In this document: piece after piece, positions 11,205 to 22,800 of the stretch
Layout of the letters: every line of letters starts with the position of its first letter
Position numbering within the stretch: the stretch's first letter is position 1
Assembly: GCF_030463535.1 (NCBI RefSeq)
Contig: NC_132901.1
Coordinates: forward strand, 7,942,959 to 8,006,958
DNA length: 64,000 nt
Origin: Salminus brasiliensis
Lineage: Eukaryota > Chordata > Actinopteri > Characiformes > Bryconidae
Direction of reading: 5' to 3'
Made by a program: the position numbers and the translations under genes
The notes under the pieces: model-generated
Databases searched by the model: none
The model's input: only the letters and a program-made list of their open reading frames with translations
Told to the model about the DNA's origin: nothing

Positions 11205-12378
11205 GAGAGGACCACCGTTGTTGTGGGAACGCAGACATATGTCATGGATGGAGCGTGGATGCCATCGTGTGGTCAAACTAGGCAAATGCAAACGTTAACT
11301 ACGTAGATTTATTCGTGTATGTGTGTGAATGTAACAGCTTTTTTCATTTGATAGATGGTTGTGAACTCCAGTACGTCTACTAAATCATTTGTATTGCGGT
11401 GTTATTTTGGTTAGTGTTTTTTAAAGTACATTTTAAAAAATGTTTCTATTGAAGCATACTTCAGTTCAGGGCATTTTAGTAGCCAGCATGGTTACCAGTT
11501 CTCATGCTGCCAGGCAATGAAATGGAAACTTAATTTAGGGTAATTTTATACACATTAAATATGATTGTTAACTGCACCAACAAATCTAAAAAGTAATTAC
11601 GTGTCTTACGTGATGATTTTCGTTTGGGCTTGGGTTTCATTTCAACAATATGCTAACGATAACATACTCCAGACTGTATAATCTCCTTCCACAACTAGAT
11701 AAAATGTCTTGTTTTGAAGAACGCTTGATAGAAGTCTTTAATAAAGGCACTTTATTAGCCATCATGACAACCAAACAGCATGCAGTTATGTAAAAAGCCA
11801 CCAATTTACTCACTGCTAGAAGCCATTGAGACAAACTATAGAGTAGTGCACTTCTATGTAGGACCTTTATTTCCTTTTCTTTAGAGCCCTTAAACTCTGT
11901 GTATTAGCTTATATTGAGGTTACCATAATAATCATAAATCAGTAAAAAACACCGCTCATCTGCTATCAAGACCTGACCGAGGAGCTGGAGGCCAGTGGAG
12001 CAAAGCTAAAATATGGAAAAGCATACGCACCCTCAAATTGGTGCAAAAAAAAATAAATAATAATTTTAATCATTCAAGGCATAGGTAAGTAACAAATGAA
12101 TACAAAAGTGCTAACAAAAGTGAATGAAAAGCCAGCCGTACTCACTTGTGAATTCGCTTTTTTGATTTTGCTTCTTTAAACGTCTCTGTGGACCAAAAAA
12201 AAAAAGATTAATTGTTTTACATTTTAACCACACGATGGCATCCACGCTCCATTTACGTACTATGACCACAGACTTAAAGCTTAGCCCTGAAACTCCATCA
12301 GAAGCCTAAAAGACTTGACTAGAGAAGTGCACTTCTGTGTAGTGTATACAGTGTAAGGGATTTAGGAAGTGCCCTATT
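11205..12378. repeat. 1,174-bp direct tandem duplication within the spacer, first copy
   Basis: Landmarks repeat 1,174 bp downstream: ATGGATGGAGCGTGGATG at 11244 and 12418, the TGTGTGTGAATGT(A/T)ACAGC stretch, the GGCAATGAAA(A/T) stretch, and the ACACCGCTCATCTGC stretch. The second copy begins at about 12379 and continues to about 13500. The copies are clearly diverged (many substitutions and small indels), unlike the near-identity between whole repeats. The duplication is therefore older than the latest homogenisation. Equivalent blocks occur in the other complete spacers. Confidence 0.8.
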
Positions 12379-13420
12379 GCAAACGTCACCGTTGTTTTGG
12401 TATCGTGGATATATGTCATGGATGGAGCGTGGATGCCATCGTGTGGTCAAACTCGCAAATGCAAACGCTAAAAACATAGATGTATACGTGTATGTGTGTG
12501 AATGTTACAGCTTTTACATATGACAGATGGTTGTGAACTCCAGTAAGTCTACTAAGATCTACCAAGGAACATTTGGGCATTTTAGTAGCCAGCATGATAA
12601 CCAGTTGTCATGCTACCAGGCAATGAAAACTTAATTTAGGGCACTGCAATTTTTATACACATTAAATATGATTGTTAACTGCACCAATACATCTAAAAAG
12701 TCATTACATGTCTTGCGGGATGATTTTTGTTTGGGTTTTAACAATATGCTAATGATAAAGTAGGACAGAAATTTTTTTTACTCCAGACTGTATTACCTCC
12801 TTCCACAACTCGATCAAATGGCTTTAGATAAAGAATCCTTGATAGAAGCATTCTTTATTTAAGGCACTTTTTTATCAGTTAGGTAAAAAGCCAACAATTC
12901 GCTCACTACTATAAGCCATTGAGACAAACTGTAGAGTAGTGCAATTCTATGAATGACGTTTTTCCCCTCCCCCTTTAGAGCCCTTAAATTCTATGCTGTA
13001 TGGTTATGTGTATGTATGTATGCATCAGCTTATATTGAGGTTAACATAATAATCATAAATCAATAAAGAACACCGCTCATCTGCTATCAAGACCTGACTA
13101 AGGAGCTAGAGGCCAGTGGAGCAAAGCTACAATTACGAAAAGCATACGCACCATCGGTGCAAAAAAATCATTTTAACCTGCCAGGTTTAGGTCAGAGACT
13201 TTCTTCAAGGCATAGGTAAGTAACAAATGAATACAAAAGTGCTAACAAAAGTGTATCAAAAGCCAGCCGTACTCACTTGTGAATTAGCTTTTTTGTGCTT
13301 CTCAAATTGAACTCTTTCTCTTCTTTCTGATTTTGCTTCTTTAAATGTCTCTGTGGACCAAGAAAAAAAAAACTAAAAAAAAAGATGAATTGTTTTATAT
13401 TTTGCAGATTTACATTTTGA

Positions 13421-13432
13421 CCACCAGATGGC
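13421..13432 (+). promoter_or_regulatory. CTCF-like core motif
   Basis: CCACCAGATGGC fits the CTCF core CCASYAGRKGGC at every position. A second identical match lies at 14636-14647 in the same orientation. Binding is inferred from the motif only. Confidence 0.4.
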
Positions 13433-13869
13433 ATCCACGCTCCATTCACGTACTACGACAACAGACTTAAAGCTTAGCCCTGAAACTCCATCAGAAGCCT
13501 AAGGGGTAGGTCTAGCCAAACTGCTTCCCCTCACCCTGACTTCATCATGAGCTCTACACTTACTTTGCTTACCACAATGTCTTTCCATATTTCTTTATCA
13601 TCCACTAACTGCAACATATGATAAAAGCAACATTACTTAAAGCAACATTAACTCCCTCTGTGTTTATCTAATCTAGCATGACTTTTATTAGAAGATGTAA
13701 AGCGAGCCTGAGAAATCCAAGGGGTAAACATGTAGTTTTAGTTGGCCTCATTAGGAGCTTTTCCCTTGTATGCAATAATATACCATTTATTCGATTTGTG
13801 TTTGTTCTTTCTTTCTTTAAATGTCTCTGTGGACACTATATCTTTAACTTGTAGTGTATTAGATTAACG

Positions 13870-13888
13870 ACTACAATTCCCATGATGC
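13870..13888 (+). promoter_or_regulatory. ZNF143/THAP11-like motif
   Basis: ACTACAATTCCCATGATGC matches the vertebrate promoter motif ACTACAATTCCCAGAATGC bound by ZNF143 (Staf) with THAP11. A second identical match lies at 15235-15253, upstream of the exon-like segment. Occupancy is not known. Confidence 0.5.
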
Positions 13889-14957
13889 CTAACTAAAGAT
13901 TTTTTTGCACCGATGGTGCGTATGCTTTTCGTAATTGTAGCTTTGCTCCACAGGCCTCTAGCTCCTTAGTCAGGTCTTGATAGCAGATGAGCGGTGTTCT
14001 TTATTGATTTATGATTATTATGTTAACCTCAATATAAGCTGATAAAACCTTGCCAAATAAAATTATTTTTGCACAGATTTAATTGTGTGGGTATGAGACA
14101 TGTTAGTATTATTCCTACATTCACTTCTCATTGGTGAAGATCTTCTCTAATGGCCAATGTCAGTGTTAACACTTTACTGTACATCCTATACATTTGCACT
14201 CCTGGACTCTACTAACACTTTATTATTATTACTTAATAATACAGTGTTATTATTAAATTTTTATGTATCGTCATCTGTCCACTTCATTTCTTATTTTTCA
14301 TAACTGCACTGTCCTTCATCTGCAGTTAGTTTCAAATGCATTTTCACATGTATTCTATTTATCTGTCTATATATCTATCTTGCAGTGTGGGTTCTAACTA
14401 GACAAAGGACTCCAAAAGTCATGTTTGTGTTTTTAAACCACAGTATTGACTTTGTCCTCATGTAACTCATGTATAGTGTAACTGGGTATCTCAGTATCTT
14501 CACCTGGATTTATTGATCCAAAACTGTAGTTTAGTGATGTCAAGGTTCAAATGTTTAAAGTCATGTCATGTTGAATGTTGTGAGGGAATACGTCTGAAAA
14601 TATATGGAACCTGGCCTGGCAGATACATATTCTGACCACCAGATGGCATCACTACTCCATTCACGTTCTGCAACTACATAGTCTTAGGGCCTAGCCCTGA
14701 AACTCCATCAGAAGCCTAAGAGGTAGGTCCAGCCGAACTGCTACCACTCATCCTGACTTCATCATGAGCTTTACACTTACTTTGCTCACCACAATTTATT
14801 TCCTTCCTTTCTCTTCCACTAACTGCTAACCAATATGACTTTAGAAGAAGATTTATTAGAAGATGTATAGTAAAAACCTGAGGAATCCAAATGGTGTGGG
14901 TTTAGTTTAAGTTGGCCTTGTTTTATTTTATGTGCAGAAATATGTCAGTGGTGGTGG

Positions 14958-14958
<1 letters not shown>

Positions 14959-15040
<82 letters not shown>
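14959..15040. repeat. GT/GA compound microsatellite
   Basis: A run of GT passes directly into GA. It is about 8 bp shorter than the same locus in copy 0. Confidence 0.97.
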
Positions 15041-15044
<4 letters not shown>

Positions 15045-16983
15045 ATGCATACTTATTCAATCTGACAGAAAATACAAACCCTGTACTGGTTTGTGTTTGA
15101 GCAATATGTGTTGACAAAGAAAAAAAGAACAAATTACTGGTTGAATCTATAAAACACTATGCTTCCTTTAAGTGTGTCTATGTCAATGTGTCAATGACAC
15201 AATGTGTCTTTATCCTGTAGTGTCAAGATCAAGGACTACAATTCCCATGATGCCTAACTACAAGTTCAGCCTATTGACACACGTGCCATGTATTAGGACT
15301 AATCACGTGTTGTTTTAGAACGTTTTCGAAAAGTATAGATGACGTACAGTGTTTTATTGATTCAACCATTCATGTGATCCGGCTCTTTAATTCTTGAATT
15401 TGATTTATTGTTGTACTGGGTTGTTGGCGTTGTATTTTCTAAACGTTGCAAACCCTTTGTATGTGGATTTACTTGTTCAATATGTTGTCATGGAGCCTGT
15501 CTCTCTCTCTCTATCTTTGTCTATCTCTCTATGTATACATATCTATCTACCTACCTACCTTCCTACCTACCACCCTCCCTCTCTTCATCTAATGATGAAA
15601 TCCGATAACTGCACGTCCAGTCACAGTAAAAAGTAAACCGTGTGCCATGGTGTACAGTAGTGGGCTGATCTCAGTGTGTGCTTGTTTTATGCTTGCAAGG
15701 TCGTAACCCTAGTACTAAATAGCCATTTATGTCATTTATTCAGGCATTCAGGTGCATTGAGGGAGGACACGTACTCTTGTCGTGTGTGTGTGTGAAATAA
15801 TCGCTACGCACGTTAGAATGGCGTGATGTAGTGTGACTTTGTTGTATACGAGACCGAGGCGCACATGGCGACAGCCATCAGAGGGGAGTGGACGGCTGAC
15901 CGAGGTATTTGTCGTGTTAAGACCTATGTTAACTACTTTTAATGTTCATACATGTGAAACGTCGTCTTTACATGACGACATGTGAGTCATTACACTTTGC
16001 GTTGCTTTGTGGAATAGGCGTGAGCTGGAGACTGGACCTGGTTAGCTCCGTTGTGTCGCTGTTGGCACGATAACGTTTGCTAACTTGCCAAAAATGAAGT
16101 GGATACTGAAATCCGATAAGTCGATTTTGCGGAGAGCCTAAAGTTGTACACCCAGTCACAGCAAATCGACGTAGAACTGCCGTTGCTGGATCTATGTGTG
16201 GAGTTGTACATAGCTTGGAGCCAGCTTAACGATTAGCAGCGTGGCTAACTCGGCCAGCATAAACAGTAAAGCACAAATATGAGCCTAATTATGAGGGGTC
16301 ATTATTTATTGACCACAGTGCAGTGCCACATGCGGAGTTGTAGCATAAAAGTACGCAATACAGCCGTGATTTGTGGCTGTTGAGTGATTTGAGTTAACTT
16401 GCTTTTTCAGGTCCACACATGAGCTAACATAGCGATTAGCATGCTAGCTAACTCGGATGGTACAAACAATAGCATTACGCCAGCGAGTGTAAATACCTGT
16501 CAAATAAATACACACTCGCTCGAGTCAGTCAGGTTTTATTATGAAACCGTGTATATAGCTAGCAACATTTTATACGTTTACTGCCGTGGTTGAAATCGAG
16601 AAGCCACCTCGGAGAGTAGCATGATGGCTAGGTGTCTAAAAATTAATCACAAAAATAACGATATTACGGACACGTGCGTAGTTCTCTATATTGTTATTTG
16701 GAGCAAGTGAGGGAGAAACAGTCGTGCTTAAACCCGGCTACCAGCAGCGTATCTTCTGGTTTTCAGAGCTGGGCGGCCTGTGTAGCTTGCTAGCTAGTGT
16801 TTTGTTTACAAAAGATTATTTTCGTTATTAGCTAGTTGCCGAAACGGCATCGGTCAACCGAAAAAACGAACAAACAAAAAAACAATGCAATTTCGCTCGT
16901 TGGCCAATAGTTAAACAGTAAAAAAGCTCAGAAAAAGCTATGACATTAGAACCGGAGTTGCACTGTCCAATTCCCAAGCAGCT

Positions 16984-17042
16984 CACTACTCCCTATGGAG
17001 TGCACGGTGTCACGAAAAAACGCTGTGCACTAGGGAGTAGTG
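16984..17042. repeat. Foldback sequence (12-bp inverted repeat)
   Basis: CACTACTCCCTA (16984-16995) and TAGGGAGTAGTG (17031-17042) are perfect reverse complements around a 35-nt loop. The loop itself contains GTGCAC twice. It resembles the ends of fish MITEs, but the family cannot be fixed here. The breakpoint seen at 4305 corresponds to 16977, 7 bp to its left. Confidence 0.7.
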
Positions 17043-17129
17043 GAGTGCGGTTTAGGATCGCCCCAGGTGTACGAAGGAAGACTTCATGCATGGAGCATGG
17101 GGTGTCATCCTGTGGTAAAACACGGAAAG

Positions 17130-17131
<2 letters not shown>

Positions 17132-17171
<40 letters not shown>
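17132..17171. repeat. TA microsatellite
   Basis: About 40 bp of alternating TA. The other copies are shorter: 35596-35620, 51915-51945 and 60520-60549. Confidence 0.97.
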
Positions 17172-17176
<5 letters not shown>

Positions 17177-17677
17177 TTGGCGTTATTATTGTAGTAATTG
17201 ATTTTTAGAAAACAGTGCATAAATGTTTATTTACAAAGGCCACATGGCCCCTATCCACTTCTTACAGTGACTCAAAGTAGGCTCATACACAGCCTCACTA
17301 AACAGTTCATCTTATGCCTAGGTCACTGAATTGTATGAATTTATTCAGTTATTTATTTATTTAAGATTTCGCCATAAGACCAATCTATTTCAGAAATGAT
17401 TTTAGCTCTTAATTGCAGTTTAGGTTACTTCGTCATTATATGGTCAAGCAGGTCTGGAGCTAGGCTGTAGGTTTCAAAGCTAAATCATGTTGAGTTAAAG
17501 TATTCACAGTGAAGGTTATGCATGATCCAAAGTGTGCTGCGTTATTTTGAACATGAGTACATCCAGAGAGAACGGAATTCTGGTTGACTGTATTTTGTAT
17601 GGCTACCCACTCAGTGGCTATACAGCAAAACAAGCGTTCTGCACACGTACAGAGTATGAGGCGGAGCTGATGTACTG

Positions 17678-18108
<431 letters not shown>

Positions 18109-18138
18109 ACGCTCGGCCTGAACAGCTCTAAACCCAAC

Positions 18139-18154
18139 GGCTCTTTTAAGAGCC
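18139..18154 (+). terminator. Histone 3' stem-loop, H4 copy 1
   Basis: The hairpin starts 31 nt after the stop, followed by ACTCA. CAGCAAAAGAGC about 11 nt downstream is a good candidate U7-pairing element. AATAAA hexamers about 180 and 300 nt further on (near 18339 and 18449) could allow fallback polyadenylation. Confidence 0.95.
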
Positions 18155-18192
18155 ACTCACAAATCCAGCAAAAGAGCCTGTTTCTAATCTTA

Positions 18193-18732
18193 GCTTGTTT
18201 GTTTCAAATAAGGCAGTCTCCCGGATACTCTGTATTAAGAATGTAATATACGGGAAGAGTACATATATGTTACTTTGTATATATGTATTGTTTTACACCC
18301 CCCCGTATGCGTTGGTAAAATCAGAACTATACGTCTTAATAAATCCTGATAGTCGCCGTCAACGCCGCTGTGGCGAAAAACAGATTAAGCCCTGTAGATT
18401 AAAAATGCGCGGGAAGGCGAACAAAGAGTTGATCATATTTGTTTGTTTCAATAAAGTCAATGATGGTGGTTATGAATCTCCCGGTTACTTTGTTAAGAAG
18501 CTCATTTTCAGGAGGAAAAAACATAATTTATATATAATATTTATATATATATATGACATTATATTCTTATATAATAATGCGATTATTATATAAGAATACA
18601 TATTGTTTTCCATTTACCCCGTTTGCGTTGATTAAATCAGAATTATACAGAACATCGCCGTCAACGCCGCTTTGGCGAAAAATAATGTGCCGCCTGCACG
18701 GTGGGTACAAATGCGCGGGTAGGCGAACAAAG
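18193..18732. repeat. Degenerate direct duplication between H4 and H2B
   Basis: Blocks of 18193-18429 recur in the same order in 18436-18732: TTGTTTGTTTCAA(A)TAA, TCTCCCGG.TACT, GCGTTG.TAAATCAGAA, CGCCGTCAACGCCGCT.TGGCGAAAAA, and ATGCGCGGG.AGGCGAACAAAGAG. The TTTGGCGAAAAA stretch is E2F-like. The second copy is enlarged by the AT-rich palindrome at 18562-18598. The same structure follows the H4 genes at 36248 and 61174. The second half is absent after the H4 at 52571. Confidence 0.75.
18562..18598. repeat. 37-bp AT-rich near-perfect palindrome
   Basis: Two 17-bp arms (TATTCTTATATAATAAT at 18562-18578 and its exact reverse complement at 18582-18598) flank a GCG centre. In the repeats with H4 at 36248 and 61174 the centre is GTG. 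The rearrangement breakpoint at 53311 maps to 18537, about 25 bp to its left. Confidence 0.9.
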
Positions 18733-18745
18733 AGAATGCTGCTCA

Positions 18746-18828
18746 GGGGAGGGGGAAGGGAGGAGGAGAAAAGGGAGGGGAGGGGAGGGGAGGGGAGGGG
18801 AAAAGGGAGTGTGGGGGGTTGGGAAGAA
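18746..18828 (+). repeat. G-rich AGGGG repeat tract upstream of H2B
   Basis: The + strand reads as almost pure G and A with a variable run of AGGGG. It has five tandem copies here, four in the repeat ending at 37416 and two in the one ending at 62332. Several G-runs of three to six bases make G-quadruplex formation plausible. Confidence 0.85.
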
Positions 18829-18834
18829 GCGAGC

Positions 18835-19344
<510 letters not shown>

Positions 19345-19374
19345 ATGGTGATAGCGGCGTAATCCAAACCCAAC

Positions 19375-19390
19375 GGCTCTTTTAAGAGCC
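19375..19390 (+). terminator. Histone 3' stem-loop, H2B copy 1
   Basis: The hairpin starts 30 nt after the stop, followed by ACCCA. TTCGAAAGAGCAG about 11 nt downstream is a good candidate U7-pairing element. Confidence 0.95.
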
Positions 19391-19890
19391 ACCCACGGTT
19401 TCTTCGAAAGAGCAGTTTTATTCAAGAACAAAGTCGCCGATGGTAAGCTATAATACTAATTATTATTATTAATATTATTATTATTTTTTTTTTCCCCCAT
19501 GAGTGCTTCTGCAGCCATTATTGTAAAAGGAATGCCCTTCAGTGTATGTATGTATGTAAATCAACTTACTTAGTTGTTTGTCTGCATTTAATTGGTATAG
19601 TATACTAAGATTCAGGGGCAGAGCAGCAAACTAAAATACTGTGCCATACTAACTGTATGGCGTGGGGTTGTAATGCTAAGTGGGATAAATGAAGCTGCAC
19701 ATCACCTGTGAAAGACCAGTCCAGAGGAGATCAGCCTTACAGGTGGGGAATAGTGAGGCAGGAAACCATACTAGGGTTGACTTGAAGCCTAGAACTATAC
19801 ACTTGATCTTTGTAATGAAAGCTGTCTAGTATATATAACCAGGCATACGGTTAGGAAAGAGAGGAAATGAGTATCTCCACAAGCTTTTTT
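19391..19890. other. Unique link between H2B and satellite
   Basis: About 500 bp holding a TTA-rich low-complexity stretch (19453-19490), three tandem GTAT units (about 19544) and an isolated TATATAA. I see no gene or known element. It is repeated almost unchanged at 37837-38338 and 62753-63249. Confidence 0.7.
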
Positions 19891-22800
19891 TGTTGGGTCA
19901 CAGAAGGGTGAAGTTATTCAAAGCCTTAGGTTTATGGTGAGATTTGAGTGAGCAAGAATAGGTTCAGAGCTAGACTTTTGATGTAGAGGGTCGGAGCAAG
20001 GCAAAAGGACGAGGGTAGAGTAAGTAAAATAGTATGGCGGTCAAAGGCCTCAGGTTTATGATGAAGGTGGATTGAGTTAAAGTGACCGTGAGCTTAGGCC
20101 TTTGCCTTAGGATACAAAGGAAGGTTCAGTAAAAGTGAATTTCAGCATTAGCCATCAGCCTGATGATTTGGATACACATGGCCTCGGCCTACTGAGGAAT
20201 GCACATCTAAGTAGAATGGTCATGACTGCATGGAATGGGTTAAATGAAAGTAAAAGTTTAAAAATAATAATTTGGTGTGTTGCTTATTGAGATAGAGGGA
20301 GGGATGGGGTTAATTTGTTTTAGGACAAGAATGAGATTGGAGTTGTTTCATGTGAGGGGTTTGAATTAGGATGGAGTGATTTTGTTTAATGGTTGGAGGA
20401 AGGATGGGGTTATTTCATTTTAGGTTTTGTGAGAGAAGGTGGTGGGGTTTGTATTAGAGTATGAATGGAAATGGGTTATTTTATTTTGGGGTTAGACGGC
20501 GGATGGGGTTATTTGGTTTCATGGTTAGAATGATGTTAAGGTTATGTTGTACTAGGTTAAGAGGGAGGACAGAGTTATTTTGTATTAGGACTACTTGGTT
20601 TGGTCACAAAAAGATGAATTTGGTTGAAGCCTTAGGTTAATGGTGAGATTCGAGCGAGCAAGAATAGGTTCAGAGCTAGACTTTTGATGTAGAGGGTCGG
20701 AGCAAGGCAAAAAGACGAGGGTAGAGTAAGTAAATTTAGGTAGCGTAAGTAAAAAAGTATGGCGGTGAAAGTGTGTTTAGTGCAGATGTGATCTAGGAAG
20801 AGTGAGTAACAGCAGCTTTGTAAACGAGGCCTCAGGTTTATGATGGACGTGGATTGTGTTAAAGTGACTGTGAGCTTATGCCTTTGCCTTAGGAAGCTTC
20901 AGAAAAAGTGAATTTCAACATTGGCCATCAGCCTGATGATTTGGATACACATGGCCTCGGCCTACTGAGGAATGCACATCTAAGTAGAATGGTCATGACT
21001 GCATGGAATGGGTTAAATGAAAGTAAAAGTTTAAAAATAATAATTTGGTGTGTTGCTTATTGAGATAGAGGGAGGGATGGGGTTAATTTGTTTTAGTACA
21101 AGAATGAAATTGGAGTTGTTTCATGTGAGAGGTTCGAATGAGGATGGGGAGTGATTTTGTATAATGGTTGGAGGAAGGATGGTGTTATTTCATTTTAGGG
21201 TTGGAGAGAGAAGGTGGTGGGGTTTGTATTAGAGTATGAATGAAAATGGGTTATTTTATTTTGGGGTTAGACGGCGGATGGGGTTATTTGGTTTCATGGT
21301 TAGAATGATGTTAAGGTTATGTTGTACTAGGTTAAGAGGGAGGACAGAGTTATTTTGTATTAGGACTATTTGGTTTGGTTCACTAAAAGATGAATTTGGT
21401 TGAAGCCTTAGGTTAATGGTGAGATTCGAGCGAGCAAGAATAGGTTCAGAGCTAGACTTTTGATGTAGAGGGTCGGAGCAAGGCAAAAGGACGAGGGTAG
21501 AGTAAGTAAAATAGTATGGCGGTCAAAGACCTCAGGTTTATGATGAAGGTGGATTGAGTTAAAGTGACGGTGAGCTTAAGCCTTTGCCTTAGGATACAAA
21601 GGAAGGTTCAGTAAAAGTGAGTTTCAACATTAGCCATCAGCCTGATGATTTGGATACACATGGCCTCGGCCTACTGAGGAATGCACATCTAAGTAGAATG
21701 GTCATGACTGCATGGAATGGGTTAAATGAAAGTAAAAGTTTAAAAATAATAATTTGGTGTGTTGCTTATTGAGATAGAGGGAGGGATGGGGTTAATTTGT
21801 TTTAGTACAAGAATGAGATTTGAGTTGTTTCATGTGAGGGGTTCGAATGAGGATGGAGTGATTTTGTATAATGGTTGGAGGAAGGATGGGGTTATTTCAT
21901 TTTAGGGTTTGTGAGAGAAGGTGGTGGGGTTTGTATTAGAGTATGAATGGAAATGGGTTATTTTATTTTGGGGTTAGGCGGCGGATGGGGTTATTTGTTT
22001 TCATGGTTAGAATGATGTTAAGGTTATGTTGTACTAGGTTAAGAGGGAGGACAGAGTTATTTTGTATTAGGACTATTTGGTTTGGTTCACTAAAAGATGA
22101 ATTTGGTTGAAGTCTTAGGTTAATGGTGAGATTCGAGCGAGCAAGAATAGGTTCATAGATATTTTTTTGATGTAGAGGGTCGGAGCAATGCAAAAGGACG
22201 AGGGTAGAGTAAGTAAAATAGTATGGCGGTCAAAGGCCTCAGTTTTATGATGAAGGTGGATTGAGTTAAAGTGACGGTGAGCTTAAGCCTTTGCCTTAGG
22301 ATACAAAGGAAGGTTCAGTAAAAGTGAGTTTCAACATTAGCCATCAGCCTCATGATTTGGATACACATGGCCTCGGCCTACTGAGGAATGCACATCTAAG
22401 TAGAATGGTCATGACTGCATGGAATGGGTTAAATGAAAGTAAAAGTTTAAACATAATAATTTGGTGTGTTGCTTATTGAGATAGAGGGAGGGATGGGGTT
22501 AATTTGTTTTAGGACAAGAATGAGATTGGAGTTGTTTCATGTGAGGGGTTCGAATGAGGATGGGGAGTGATTTTGTATAATGGTTGGAGGAAGGATGGTG
22601 TTATTTCATTTTAGGGTTGGAGAGAGAAGGTGGTGGGGTTTGTATTAGAGTATGAATGAAAATGAGTTATTTTATTTTGGGGTTAGACGGCGGATGGGGT
22701 TATTTGGTTTCATGGTTAGAATGATGTTAAGGTTATGTTGTACTAGGTTAAGAGGGAGGACAGAGTTATTTTGTATTAGGACTATTTGGTTTGGTTCACT

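Larger units (their letters stand above)
13024..14043. mobile_element. 1,020-bp element with 146-bp terminal inverted repeats (copy 1)
   Basis: Arms lie at 13024-13169 and 13898-14043. A partial, more diverged copy of the left arm lies upstream at about 11905-12050 inside the first duplicated block, so the arm sequence exists three times per spacer. The interior includes one CTCF-like and one ZNF143-like motif and no ORF of note. Confidence 0.6.
10574..17677. repeat. H3-H4 intergenic spacer, copy 1 (complete)
   Basis: This is a 7.1-kb mosaic with no convincing gene. In order: a (CG)n and TA-rich stretch (10650-10780); a 1,174-bp tandem duplication (11205-12378 and from 12379); the inverted-repeat element (13024-14043); CTCF-like motifs 13421-13432 and 14636-14647; ZNF143-like motifs 13870-13888 and 15235-15253; GT/GA microsatellite 14959-15040; exon-like segment 15865-15904; foldback 16984-17042; TA repeat 17132-17171; then about 500 bp of plain AT-rich DNA up to the H4 promoter. 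A 35-bp element related to GACCAC..GATGGCATCCACGCTCCAT recurs seven times in both orientations (near 11001, 11243, 12228, 12418, 13417, 14632, 17089). Confidence 0.93.

Noticed and set aside
12497-12540. U7 snRNA-like start (TGTTACAGCTTTTA) in the spacer, also near 11327
   Set aside because: It resembles the histone-pairing 5' end of U7, but the 3' stem-loop and a proper Sm site are missing and there is no PSE at the right distance. Chance similarity is likely.
18195-18593. 132-codon ORF downstream of H4
   Set aside because: It starts after the H4 stem-loop, ends in a TA-rich palindrome, and is truncated at the duplication junction (53355) without any compensating sign. No domain is visible.
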